Positions 1 to 7,014 of a DNA stretch of 13,997 bases are shown here, piece by piece. Under the pieces are notes generated by a model. That model saw only the letters and a list, made by a program, of their open reading frames with translations. It was not told where the DNA came from and ran no database searches. The position numbers and the translations under genes were made by a program. Position 1 is the first letter of the stretch, and the number at the start of each line of letters is the position of its first letter. The DNA is from an uncultured Clostridia bacterium (GTDB lineage Bacteria; Bacillota; Clostridia; TANB77; CAG-508): contig CAPXSA010000016.1 of NCBI GenBank assembly GCA_948735595.1, positions 1 to 13,997 on the forward strand, given 5' to 3'.

Positions 1-48
1 ATAACATACCAAATATCCATGATACACAAATTACTTTAGAAATCTTAA
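1..48. repeat. Left copy of 48-bp terminal direct repeat
   Basis: These 48 bases are identical to the last 48 bases of the window. Joining the copies keeps the murA frame open across the junction: the codon for Asn at position 3 corresponds exactly to the one at 13952. The window therefore behaves like a circular contig with a unique length of 13,949 bp. An exact repeat that runs to both ends is what an assembler leaves on a circular path. It could also come from tandem copies or from an element flanked by murA repeats. Confidence 0.95.
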
Positions 49-224
49 AATATTTAGGTTGCAAGATTAAAAAGAACCATGGTAAAATAGAGGTCAATAG
101 TAAAAACATTACTAAAAAAGAGATACCAGAACACCTCATGAACCAAATGCGCTCAACAGTGATATTAGCTAGAGCAATTTTAGGAAGATTTAAAGAAGCA
201 AAATTCTCTTATCCGGGGGATTGA
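1..224 (+). pseudogene. murA: murA 5' fragment, distal part (truncated UDP-GlcNAc enolpyruvyl transferase)
   Basis: This continues the murA frame that starts at 13826 if the two ends are joined. MurA transfers enolpyruvate from PEP to UDP-N-acetylglucosamine, the first committed cytoplasmic step of peptidoglycan synthesis, and is normally about 420 residues. Only 115 codons are present. The visible part carries the family pattern NIPNIHD, LEILKYLGC, then NQMRSTVILARAILGRFKEAKFSYPG. The frame ends at GAT TGA exactly where the family reads PGGC, so the catalytic cysteine and the whole C-terminal domain are missing. Weak similarity to murA seems to last to about 230 and then stops. This cannot be an active enzyme by itself. 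It is probably a captured chromosomal piece or a recombination/attachment segment. Confidence 0.85.
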
Positions 225-286
225 GATATTTGGTGGATACAAAGGACAAGCATAAGATAAATGAGTGGATAAGAAGCATAAAATAA
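221..286 (+). pseudogene. C-terminal remnant of an unidentified reading frame fused after murA'
   Basis: Immediately after the murA break, a different frame reads LRYLVDTKDKHKI followed by NEWIRSIK and a TAA stop at 284-286, then a terminator. It has no start codon or ribosome site of its own, and it looks like the charged C-terminal end of a normal protein. I do not recognise the family. It may be the tail of a gene cut when the murA segment was joined to the element, or a chance open stretch. Confidence 0.35.
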
Positions 287-294
287 GCGATATA

Positions 295-332
295 AGAAGG
301 ATATAGAGTAAAATCTATACCTTCTATTTTTT
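295..332 (+). terminator. Rho-independent terminator after murA'
   Basis: AGAAGGATATAG (295-306) pairs with CTATACCTTCT (315-325) around an 8-base loop, with one bulged A. An ATTTTTT run follows. It separates the murA fragment from the RusA-like gene downstream. Confidence 0.75.
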
Positions 333-372
333 ATCCCCTAAAATTAATTTGAAGAAAGTGAGAGTGATATTT

Positions 373-966
373 ATGAAGAAAGAAGAAATTATAAAATCAA
401 TAGAAAGAATAGGAAAGATAAGTGAAGAAATAGTACAAACAAAAGAAGAAATCAAAGACGATCAATTGGAAAGATATTTTTGCAAATTAGAAAAAACAAG
501 AATGGATATGTATGATGCAGCAAGGCAAAGAAATCTTTGGATAGAATTTATGGATGATAAAGGACCAGAATTTATAGATGATGAATATAAGGCAGAAGTA
601 GAGAGTGACATATTAAAAATATATGTCCCAGAAAGAATACCACCAATTAAAAATGGAACAAACTATACGCAAAAACGAATCATGCAAAATGTATCTAGAG
701 TAGTAAGAAAGTATGAAGAATTATTCTATGATAAATTTACAATGGTACTTATAAAAATTTATGATGATGCAAAAATATGGGATACAGATAATAGAAATGT
801 AAAACCAATTCATGATGGATTAATACATGGAAAAATAATAAGAGATGATAATATTTATTGTACCTGTTATATGGTGCAAGGATATTATTCAGACAAGCCA
901 CATGCAGAAGTTTATGTATTACCAACAGATGAAATTACAAGAGTGATTAATCAAAAATTGAGATAA
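373..966 (+). CDS. RusA-like Holliday-junction resolvase family protein
   Basis: This 197-residue protein has two halves. Residues 1-60 are charged and probably coiled coil. The C-terminal part (about 80-190) looks like a RusA-type endonuclease. The key stretch is WDTDNR (136-141), then KP (144-145), D148, and RDD at 157-159. This mirrors the RusA pattern of paired Asp, Asn, Lys-Pro, Asp and a later Asp-Asp that binds metal at Holliday junctions. The first Asp-to-Lys spacing is one residue longer than in the textbook motif, so this is a divergent member, possibly one of the uncharacterised RusA-related DUF families of clostridial mobile elements. I chose ATG 373 because GTGAGAGTGAT lies just upstream; a TTG at 349 in the same frame has no comparable site. 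On a replicon it could resolve recombination or replication intermediates. The fold is inferred from motifs only. Confidence 0.6.
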   Translation: MKKEEIIKSIERIGKISEEIVQTKEEIKDDQLERYFCKLEKTRMDMYDAARQRNLWIEFMDDKGPEFIDDEYKAEVESDILKIYVPERIPPIKNGTNYTQKRIMQNVSRVVRKYEELFYDKFTMVLIKIYDDAKIWDTDNRNVKPIHDGLIHGKIIRDDNIYCTCYMVQGYYSDKPHAEVYVLPTDEITRVINQKLR

Positions 967-981
967 ACGGTATATACAAAC

Positions 982-1023
982 ATGGCAAAATTTTAGAAGA
1001 TTTTTTCTTTAAAATTTTGCCAT
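982..1023. repeat. 14-bp perfect inverted repeat
   Basis: ATGGCAAAATTTTA (982-995) and TAAAATTTTGCCAT (1010-1023) are perfectly complementary around a 14-base loop that contains TTTTTT. No T-run follows the right arm, so it is not a typical terminator. It sits just after the RusA-like gene and before the rep promoter, so it may belong to a replication origin or stabilise the 3' end of the upstream transcript. Confidence 0.6.
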
Positions 1024-1084
1024 ATTCTATAAGATTGCAAAACGAGGAAACAGTAACGATTTCACTAAAAAATAAATATTAAAA

Positions 1085-1113
1085 TTGTCTAGAGTAGAGG
1101 TAACATATACAAT
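1085..1113 (+). promoter_or_regulatory. Promoter of the replication-relaxation gene
   Basis: TTGTCT (1085-1090), a 17-base spacer and TACAAT (1108-1113) make a good housekeeping promoter. Transcription would begin near 1120, about 110 bases before the gene. The -10 box covers the centre of a 14-bp-arm dyad (1094-1126), which suggests direct repression. Confidence 0.6.
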
Positions 1114-1126
1114 ATGTTGCCTCTAC
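1094..1126. promoter_or_regulatory. Dyad operator overlapping the rep promoter
   Basis: GTAGAGGTAACATA (1094-1107) and TATGTTGCCTCTAC (1113-1126) form 14-bp arms with one mismatch (a G-U pair in RNA) around TACAA. Transcription would start inside the right arm, so the symmetry probably acts in DNA, as an operator or replication-initiator site, and not as an RNA hairpin. The protein that binds is unknown; the winged-helix product of the downstream gene is the obvious candidate. A role as a replication origin hairpin is an alternative. Confidence 0.5.
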
Positions 1127-1228
1127 GAAGGTACAAGGGGGCAGGATAAAAAGGCAATTAGTAGGGGAAAAGGGGAAGAAGAAAGTAAGAGAACGGGAAA
1201 AGAAAAAATTAGAAAGAGGTGATTTTAA

Positions 1229-2152
1229 ATGAGTAATGAAATTAGATTACAGAGTAGAGATATAGAATTATTAGTATTTTTAGGAAAGTATAAGATAATG
1301 TCATTAGACAATACAAGATATATTTACGACACAATAACTTATCAGGAAAAAAGGATGGTAGGATTAGTAAAACACAATTATATTAAAAGACTAAAACATA
1401 GATACATTACACTTGGTACAAAAGGTAAAGAATATTTACTAGAAAATGGATTTGAAATGGTAAATCATTGCAGAAATGAAAACAATATGGAAAGGTTAAA
1501 TGTTATAAGCGATATAGCTAGTAGCTTAATGCAAGATAATTTAAATTTTATACCTAGTTGGGAAATGAAAAAGGAAGATGAGCCAACAACATATTCAAGA
1601 AGGTATATTGGAAAATTGGAATACAATAGGCAAGATGAGTTTCTAATGTATGCAATATATGAAAGAAAAGATGATAAGTACATAAAATCAATTTATTATG
1701 ATATTAGAAAAGAAAATGGCTATACAAATTCAATGATATTTACAAATGATATAAGCAAAATAGTTCTTCATGAAAAGGGTTTCTATTTTGGAAATGAATA
1801 CACAATTTTAGTGCCATATAATGAATATGGTAAGTTCATAATTAGAAATAATTATGAAATAAGACGAAGTATTTATTTAAGATTAAAAGAACTATATGAA
1901 GTAGAATTAACTAATTTTAAGTTTGCAGATTTAAAATTAGACGATAATAACTATATAGTAATTATGCCATTAATTAATATGGAAACATTAGCAAAACTAT
2001 ACTGCTATTATGAAACTAAGGAAGATTATAAAAATATATACATATTTGGATTAGAAGAATATGAAGAAGTAATTAGGACTTTTATACCTAAATGTGAGTA
2101 TAAGGGGTTAAGTAGAGAAAAGATAAATCAATTGCTAGTACAGTATAAATAG
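1229..2152 (+). CDS. Replication-relaxation-type winged-helix protein
   Basis: This 307-residue protein starts with a winged-helix region (about 1-75): LQSRDIELLVFLGKYKIM, then VKHNYIKRL and YITLGTKGKEYL, the layout of the replication-relaxation family of plasmids and conjugative elements. The remaining 230 residues are rich in Tyr, Ile and Lys and show no motif I can name. Proteins of this family are linked to plasmid replication or its control, but the biochemistry is poorly defined. A clear AGAGGTGAT ribosome site precedes the ATG. The gene lies alone downstream of a dyad-covered promoter, which suggests autoregulation of copy number. It is the only replication candidate in the window. The family call rests on the N-terminal pattern. 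Confidence 0.6.
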   Translation: MSNEIRLQSRDIELLVFLGKYKIMSLDNTRYIYDTITYQEKRMVGLVKHNYIKRLKHRYITLGTKGKEYLLENGFEMVNHCRNENNMERLNVISDIASSLMQDNLNFIPSWEMKKEDEPTTYSRRYIGKLEYNRQDEFLMYAIYERKDDKYIKSIYYDIRKENGYTNSMIFTNDISKIVLHEKGFYFGNEYTILVPYNEYGKFIIRNNYEIRRSIYLRLKELYEVELTNFKFADLKLDDNNYIVIMPLINMETLAKLYCYYETKEDYKNIYIFGLEEYEEVIRTFIPKCEYKGLSREKINQLLVQYK

Positions 2153-2192
2153 AGCAACAGATAAACTTGTAAGACGAAAAATGCTATAAAAC

Positions 2193-2221
2193 TTTATTTT
2201 ATTGTCAATAAATGTTATAAT
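2193..2221 (+). promoter_or_regulatory. Weak promoter candidate for the enzyme operon
   Basis: A perfect TATAAT (2216-2221) lies 29 bases before the first operon gene. The hexamer 17 bases upstream, TTTATT, is a poor -35. Read-through from the rep gene could also serve the operon, because no terminator is seen between them. Confidence 0.35.
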
Positions 2222-2250
2222 AAGCAAGAAATATAAAGAAAGAGGCAAGA

Positions 2251-3339
2251 ATGATTAATTTAGAAGAAAACAATATCTATTTCTATTTTAACAAACATAA
2301 AATAGAGGAAAACTTTAATAATTTTAGAGAACTAGGTAATATATATTATCCATTAAAAACTAATTCAAATGAGATGATAATTAAAACTTTAAGCCCTTTA
2401 ATAACAAAAGCAGAAAATGGAGGATTCTTAATCAGTTCCATAACTCACTTTGAAACTTTAAGTAAAGAACAAATAAATCCCTTAAATATGTGTTTGATTA
2501 ATGTATTAGTAGAAGATAGTACATTAAGATATTTATATGAAAAAGGTGTAAGATTTTTTACATTTGACAACATGGATTCACTAATAAAATTTTCAAAATA
2601 TGCTGATTTAAGTAAAACAAAGATAGCAGTAAGATTATCAACTGTGCAAGTATTTAATGAGAGATATACACATTTAGGTGCGGATTTGGAAGAATGCCTA
2701 AAGATGTTTCAGTTTTTAAAAGATAACCAGTGTAATAATTATGGAATTTCATTTTATATACAAAGCAACTTGAAAGCAGAACGTAGTGTTTTGGAAAAAA
2801 TTCTTAATCATATACAAGAAAATTATAATAACTTAGGAATAAGATTTTTTAGCATTGGTGGCTTAAATCAGAGTAAGGAGATTGATAAAGAAGCATTTCA
2901 AAGTTTTAAGAGAGAACTAAAGCTAGAGCAAGTAATTTTAGAAATAGGAAGATATCTAGTAGAAGATGCCATTGATATGGAAACTAGAATTATTAGAGAA
3001 AAAACTATAAATCATACCAAAACAGTGATCATTAAGAATGGAATATATAGTGGTTTTTTTGATATTTTACTGTATCATAAAAAATTTGAAATGTATTTAC
3101 TCGCTCAAGAGAAAGAAAAAATAAAGATAGAACACGAAAGAACAGAAAAAAGTGATTATGAATTTATCTTATGTGGAGGATCTTCTGATAGTGGAGATAT
3201 ATTAGGAAAAGTGTATATTGATTCTAAATATAAAAATCAATTAACAGTAGGTGCAAAATTTCTCATAAAAAATGTGGGTGCATATTTTGAAGAATTCTTC
3301 ATGCGATATAGTGATGACTTAAATAAAAAATATATATAA
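2251..3339 (+). CDS. PLP-dependent fold-III decarboxylase-like protein (ornithine/diaminopimelate decarboxylase family)
   Basis: The 362 residues follow the alanine-racemase-fold decarboxylases that remove the alpha-carboxyl of basic amino acids or diaminopimelate using pyridoxal phosphate. Landmarks in order: YYPLKTNSN, with K36 as the PLP lysine (family FAVKAN); GISFYIQSN (165-173); the glycine loop FSIGGL (200-205); EIGRYLVEDA (231-240, family EPGRYLV); NGIYSGFFD (263-271); GGSSDSGD (309-316, family GPTCDxxD); and GAY (343-345). Two active-site positions differ. The His that stacks on PLP is Tyr169, and the substrate-side Cys is Ser312. The protein is also shorter than the usual 390-430 residues. 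It opens the operon, with a GAAAGAGGC ribosome site. It probably decarboxylates, or otherwise processes, an amino-acid-like substrate for the pathway; the substrate is unknown. Confidence 0.75.
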   Translation: MINLEENNIYFYFNKHKIEENFNNFRELGNIYYPLKTNSNEMIIKTLSPLITKAENGGFLISSITHFETLSKEQINPLNMCLINVLVEDSTLRYLYEKGVRFFTFDNMDSLIKFSKYADLSKTKIAVRLSTVQVFNERYTHLGADLEECLKMFQFLKDNQCNNYGISFYIQSNLKAERSVLEKILNHIQENYNNLGIRFFSIGGLNQSKEIDKEAFQSFKRELKLEQVILEIGRYLVEDAIDMETRIIREKTINHTKTVIIKNGIYSGFFDILLYHKKFEMYLLAQEKEKIKIEHERTEKSDYEFILCGGSSDSGDILGKVYIDSKYKNQLTVGAKFLIKNVGAYFEEFFMRYSDDLNKKYI

Positions 3340-3357
3340 ATAAAGTTTACAAATTTT

Positions 3358-3405
3358 AGGAGAGGAGAAGTATTAGTAATTTTTTACTAATATTTATAAT
3401 AAAAT
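3358..3405 (+). promoter_or_regulatory. Displaced Shine-Dalgarno plus hairpin before the radical SAM gene
   Basis: A very strong AGGAGAGGAG lies about 40 bases before ATG 3406, too far for normal use, and no start codon follows it at the usual distance. Between them is a 9-bp perfect hairpin, TATTAGTAA (3371-3379) with TTACTAATA (3384-3392) around TTTT. If the hairpin forms, the ribosome site comes within about 14 bases of the start. No other good ribosome site is near the ATG. Confidence 0.5.
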
Positions 3406-4281
3406 ATGAAATTTAAAATGTTTAGCGTAATAGTTGGAAGTGAAGCATGTATAGCATCTTGCCCATTCTGTGTTTCAGGGGAAGAACCAAATAAAGAAAA
3501 TTTGAAAGATATTCATATCAATTGGAGAAACTTAAAGATTGCAGGTAATCTAGCAAATAGAAGTGGCATTGATACTGTAATGCTAACAAGTAGAGGAGAA
3601 CCTACACTTTTCCCTGAACAGATAACGGAATATTTAAAGCATTTAGAAGAATTTAGATTTCCATTTGTTGAATTACAATCAAATTGCATACCACTTGCTA
3701 CTAACAGAGAAAAATATGAAGACTATTTAAAACAATGGTATGAACTAGGTTTAACAACAATAACAATATCAGTGGTTAGCCACTTACCAGAGATTAATAA
3801 AAATGTGTATATGCCAAATAGTAATAAATATATTGATTTGCCAAGCTTAATAGAATATTTGCACGGATTTGGTTTTTCATTAAGACTCACGTGTGTATTG
3901 TGTAAAGGAATGACAGATACAACCGAGAAAATAAGTGAGTTTATTAAGTTTGCAAAAGAAAATAAAGTAGAACAAGTTACGTTAAGACCAGTAAATGATG
4001 AGTTTAGAAGGCAAAGTGCAGCAGATTGGATAAAGGAGAATAGGCTAACAGAGGAACAAAAAAGAGATATAAAGGAATGGGTAGATGAAAATGCTACTAA
4101 ATTATTGGAGATAGAGAGAATAGGAACAATTTATGATGTGAATGGACAAAATGTATGCCTATCATTGCCATTAAATAAATATACAAGAGACACTAATCCA
4201 GACAATATAAGAAATTTAATCTTTTTTCAAGATGGACATATTCGATATGAATGGGAAATGGAAGGTGGAATATTACTATGA
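3406..4281 (+). CDS. Radical SAM enzyme
   Basis: This 291-residue protein has the radical SAM cluster motif CIASCPFC, with C15, C19 and C22 in CX3CX2C spacing, followed by TSRGEPTL (61-68), the variant of the GGE motif that contacts the SAM amino group. Such enzymes bind [4Fe-4S], cleave SAM to a 5'-deoxyadenosyl radical and start C-H chemistry. Later cysteines (C106, LTCVLC near 165, C250) are scattered and do not form an obvious SPASM cluster, so this is probably a single-cluster enzyme. The barrel fills nearly the whole protein. Its stop overlaps the next start as ATGA (4278-4281), so it is probably translationally coupled to the NAD-synthetase-like protein. The substrate cannot be told from the sequence. 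Confidence 0.85.
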   Translation: MKFKMFSVIVGSEACIASCPFCVSGEEPNKENLKDIHINWRNLKIAGNLANRSGIDTVMLTSRGEPTLFPEQITEYLKHLEEFRFPFVELQSNCIPLATNREKYEDYLKQWYELGLTTITISVVSHLPEINKNVYMPNSNKYIDLPSLIEYLHGFGFSLRLTCVLCKGMTDTTEKISEFIKFAKENKVEQVTLRPVNDEFRRQSAADWIKENRLTEEQKRDIKEWVDENATKLLEIERIGTIYDVNGQNVCLSLPLNKYTRDTNPDNIRNLIFFQDGHIRYEWEMEGGILL

Positions 4282-5273
4282 AAGTATATAATGAGCAATC
4301 AGACAAAAAAATGAGCAAAGAGTTAACAGATATTCTTGAAAAAATAAGAAAAGAAAGAAATTTTAATGCTCAAAAGTATATAGAAGAAAAAGTAGAGTTA
4401 TTAAATAGATATATGAGTAAATCAAAGCTAAACGCATGTGTTATTGCAATTAGTGGCGGAATTGACTCTGCAATTGTTTTAGGAATAGTAAATGAAGCAG
4501 CTAAAAAACAAAATTCACCCATTAAAAAAATAATTCCAATGTTATTGCCAATTATGAAGTCAACAGGGGTAACAAACCAAAACGAAGCTACAAGTAGAGG
4601 AAAGGAATTGTGCGAAAAGCTAAATTTAAAACCATATATCATAGATTTGACATCAGTAAATAATGAAATTAGAAATGTATTAGAACAAGTAGTAGAAATA
4701 CAAGGGGAAGATTGGGCAATAGGACAATTAGGCCCATATAGTAGAACTCCAATTTTATACTATACAACTAGTTTGTTAAATCAAGCGGGTTATAGAGCAA
4801 TTGTATGTGGGACAACCAATAAAGATGAAGGAACCTATTTAGGGTATATTGGAAAAGCATCAGATGGAATGGTAGATTTGCAAATTATTTCAGACATACA
4901 CAAATCAGAAGTATATCAAGTAGCTCAAGAACTTAAAATACCACAAAGTATTATAGATGCTGTTCCTAGTGGAGATATGTATGATAGTCGCTCAGATGAA
5001 ATGGTTTTTGGTGCTTCATACGATTTTGTAGAATTATATCTAAATTATTTAAATATGACAAAAGAAACCAAACAAGAAATGCTTTCTACATTAAGCGAAG
5101 AATCAAAAGAGCAATTTAATTTGTATGCTAAGAACTTAGAGAATTTACATAGATATAATTTGCATAAATATATTGCAAAATCGCCTGCTGTGCACTTAGA
5201 TTTGTATAAGAGTTCAGTAAAAGGTGGTTGGGACAATTATTATGAGGTAACAAGGAAATTTATGAATAGCTAG
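4278..5273 (+). CDS. NH3-dependent NAD synthetase-like amidase
   Basis: This 331-residue member of the NadE family adenylates a carboxylate with ATP and amidates it with ammonia; the classic reaction is nicotinate adenine dinucleotide to NAD+. The PP-loop SGGIDS (59-64) is intact. GTTNKDEGTYLGY (178-190), SDGMVDLQIISDIHKSEV (195-212), VPSGDM (229-234) and SDE (239-241) match the NadE core in order. No glutaminase domain is present, so free ammonia or a partner would supply nitrogen. I chose ATG 4278, which overlaps the preceding stop and has GAAGGTGG upstream; the frame extends back to 4251 but that start is less likely. A NAD synthetase beside an NMNAT-like domain suggests a plasmid-borne NAD or NAD-analogue route. 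Another PP-loop amidation substrate remains possible. Confidence 0.8.
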   Translation: MKVYNEQSDKKMSKELTDILEKIRKERNFNAQKYIEEKVELLNRYMSKSKLNACVIAISGGIDSAIVLGIVNEAAKKQNSPIKKIIPMLLPIMKSTGVTNQNEATSRGKELCEKLNLKPYIIDLTSVNNEIRNVLEQVVEIQGEDWAIGQLGPYSRTPILYYTTSLLNQAGYRAIVCGTTNKDEGTYLGYIGKASDGMVDLQIISDIHKSEVYQVAQELKIPQSIIDAVPSGDMYDSRSDEMVFGASYDFVELYLNYLNMTKETKQEMLSTLSEESKEQFNLYAKNLENLHRYNLHKYIAKSPAVHLDLYKSSVKGGWDNYYEVTRKFMNS

Positions 5274-5316
5274 TGTAATAAGTTCCCATTTTCGAATAAA
5301 GAGGTGTAGAGAATAA

Positions 5317-7014
5317 ATGAAAAACAATACTTATCTATGGGATTTGCTAAATTTAGACAAACAATTCAAATGTTCTGAGGTGGATAAGGCATATAGTAAA
5401 ACACAAAATAAAAGTAAAGAAGTAAAACTGGCTTGGAAAATATTAAGAGATGAATATTATAGCGAAGTATATAAGAAATATCTTGATATAGATATAGTAA
5501 TAAAAGCAGGTTTTATTTTAGATAGCCTAGAGCCAGAAGACTTAAATTATTATAATTTAAGTTTACTTACTACTCCAGTAAGTAAACTTAAAGGTATTAA
5601 AGGAGAAATAGAAAATCCAGTGGTATTACTTACAACAGGAGGATTTGATCCAATTCACGAGGGGCACTTGTATATGCTGGACTTTGCTAAAAAAGCCTTA
5701 GCGAAGAAAGGATATAGTGTGCTAGGTGGATATATCTCACCATCTCATGAAAAATATATATCCACAAAACCATATTATAAAACGAATACCTATGAAAGGT
5801 TAGATTTGTGCCAAGAATGTGTTAAGAATAGTAGTTGGCTAATGATAGACCCATGGGAATCGGTATATGTAAAGACATATATTAATTTTACAGATATTAT
5901 ACAAAGATTAGAATTATATTTAAGAAAACATGTAAATTCTAAAATTAAAGTTGCTTATGTATTTGGTGGAGACAATAGCGAATTTATGTACTGTTTTGAA
6001 AATAAAGGAATAGGAGTATGCGTTGAAAGGGAAGGATATAGTGATATTTATAATGAAATGAAACACAAGATGAAAGGTAAAAATAATATTTTTATAAACA
6101 ATAAATCCATTCTATCAACCTATTCTTCAAGAAATATTAGAAAAAAGCAAAGCTATTGCTATGAAATGAAGGAGTATTCTAAAGAAAATGGACATTATGT
6201 AATAAGAGATGAAGGGTTAACACCATTTATGAAATATGAAAAATATGTGAAAAGTGAAGTGATAGAAGGAGCAAGGCAAGAAGCATTAAAAGAGTTAGTA
6301 ATGCTATTGAAGCAAGCATTTCATAATCAATTACAGATAAAAACTATTAATATGCAAGAGCAACTAAAATGTGGAGAGAAAGAGTTGAAGGATAAAAATA
6401 CAATCAGCCTTGACACTTACTATAAAGGAACATTTAATATTCAAACTAGTAGAATGTTTGAGATAAGCGATTTACAAGACAAATATATATCATTAATAGG
6501 AAGACTGGGACATGAAACAATAGAAAAACAAATTCAAGAAATAAAAGATGGAAATTATATTTTAGTAGATGATGATAGTGCAACAGGCAAAACAATAGAA
6601 GAAATTATGACTAAATTACCAGAAAGAATTAATATAGAACAAATTTATCTATTGGCAAGTATGTTAAATGAAAAAATATTTGATATTGTGGACTTCCGTG
6701 ATTTTATCATAGGAGCAGAAAATGGAGGACTAGTTGTAAGACTTCCAAATGACGAGGTAGCAAGAGCTCCATATGTATTGCCATATGTTTGTCTAAAAAC
6801 AAGAGCAACTATTGAAGCAACTAAAGAAATGGACTTTTCTATTAAAGTATGGGAGATAAATAAGAAATTCTATGAGAAAATAGGAAATCATATATGCCTT
6901 AAAGATACAGATAAGGGATTTCAAAAACTAATGAAATATATTGGATTTAAGGATGATACGAAACTGGTTGATATTTGCGTTTGGCATATAGAAAGGCTAA
7001 AAGTAAATGGTTAG
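5317..7014 (+). CDS. J-like / NMNAT-like nucleotidyltransferase / type I phosphoribosyltransferase-like fusion
   Basis: This 565-residue protein joins three parts. Residues 5-56 resemble a DnaJ J-domain (YLWDLLNLDKQF then AYSKTQ and KLAWKILRDEYYSEVYKKY) but lack the HPD tripeptide, so Hsp70 stimulation is unlikely. Residues about 102-280 are a NadD/NMNAT-type nucleotidyltransferase: GGFDPIHEGH (108-117) is the HxGH motif and STYSSRNIRK (267-276) is the SSTxxR-type motif. This class moves AMP from ATP to a mononucleotide. Residues about 310-565 contain YILVDDDSATGKT (414-426), the PRPP-binding loop of type I phosphoribosyltransferases. The true nicotinate phosphoribosyltransferase has another fold, so the base is probably different or the domain has another role. 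Forty-three bases separate it from the NAD-synthetase-like gene, with AGAGGTG as ribosome site. Base-to-dinucleotide chemistry is inferred. Confidence 0.75.
   Translation: MKNNTYLWDLLNLDKQFKCSEVDKAYSKTQNKSKEVKLAWKILRDEYYSEVYKKYLDIDIVIKAGFILDSLEPEDLNYYNLSLLTTPVSKLKGIKGEIENPVVLLTTGGFDPIHEGHLYMLDFAKKALAKKGYSVLGGYISPSHEKYISTKPYYKTNTYERLDLCQECVKNSSWLMIDPWESVYVKTYINFTDIIQRLELYLRKHVNSKIKVAYVFGGDNSEFMYCFENKGIGVCVEREGYSDIYNEMKHKMKGKNNIFINNKSILSTYSSRNIRKKQSYCYEMKEYSKENGHYVIRDEGLTPFMKYEKYVKSEVIEGARQEALKELVMLLKQAFHNQLQIKTINMQEQLKCGEKELKDKNTISLDTYYKGTFNIQTSRMFEISDLQDKYISLIGRLGHETIEKQIQEIKDGNYILVDDDSATGKTIEEIMTKLPERINIEQIYLLASMLNEKIFDIVDFRDFIIGAENGGLVVRLPNDEVARAPYVLPYVCLKTRATIEATKEMDFSIKVWEINKKFYEKIGNHICLKDTDKGFQKLMKYIGFKDDTKLVDICVWHIERLKVNG
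5556..5592. repeat. 16-bp perfect inverted repeat inside the fusion gene
   Basis: TTTAAGTTTACTTACT (5556-5571) pairs without mismatch with AGTAAGTAAACTTAAA (5577-5592) around ACTCC. It encodes the linker between the J-like and nucleotidyltransferase domains. There is no T-run after it. It could be an mRNA processing or stability element, or a site bound by a regulator. Confidence 0.7.

Noticed and set aside
230..258. TTGGTG-N17-TAAGAT as a promoter for the RusA-like gene
   Set aside because: Both boxes are weak and a terminator at 295-332 lies between it and the gene.
349..372. Upstream TTG start for the RusA-like gene
   Set aside because: No ribosome site fits it; ATG 373 has GTGAGAGTGAT upstream.
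982..1023. Terminator after the RusA-like gene
   Set aside because: The stem is good but no T-run follows the right arm, so I list it as an inverted repeat only.
967..1228. Rolling-circle origin, iterons, tRNA genes or CRISPR repeats
   Set aside because: No recognisable nick motif, tandem iterons, cloverleaf or regularly spaced repeats are visible here or elsewhere in the window.
1465..1683. Minus-strand open frames here and at 4370-4642, 5045-5236, 9163-9443, 10576-10935, 11028-11246, 12154-12369 and 12577-12801
   Set aside because: All lie opposite well-supported + strand genes or terminators, lack good ribosome sites, and have the Phe/Leu/Ser-rich composition expected of antisense to AT-rich coding DNA.
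6550..6600. PRTase domain as a nicotinate phosphoribosyltransferase
   Set aside because: The VDDDSATGKT loop is of the type I PRTase fold; nicotinate PRTases have a different fold without this loop.
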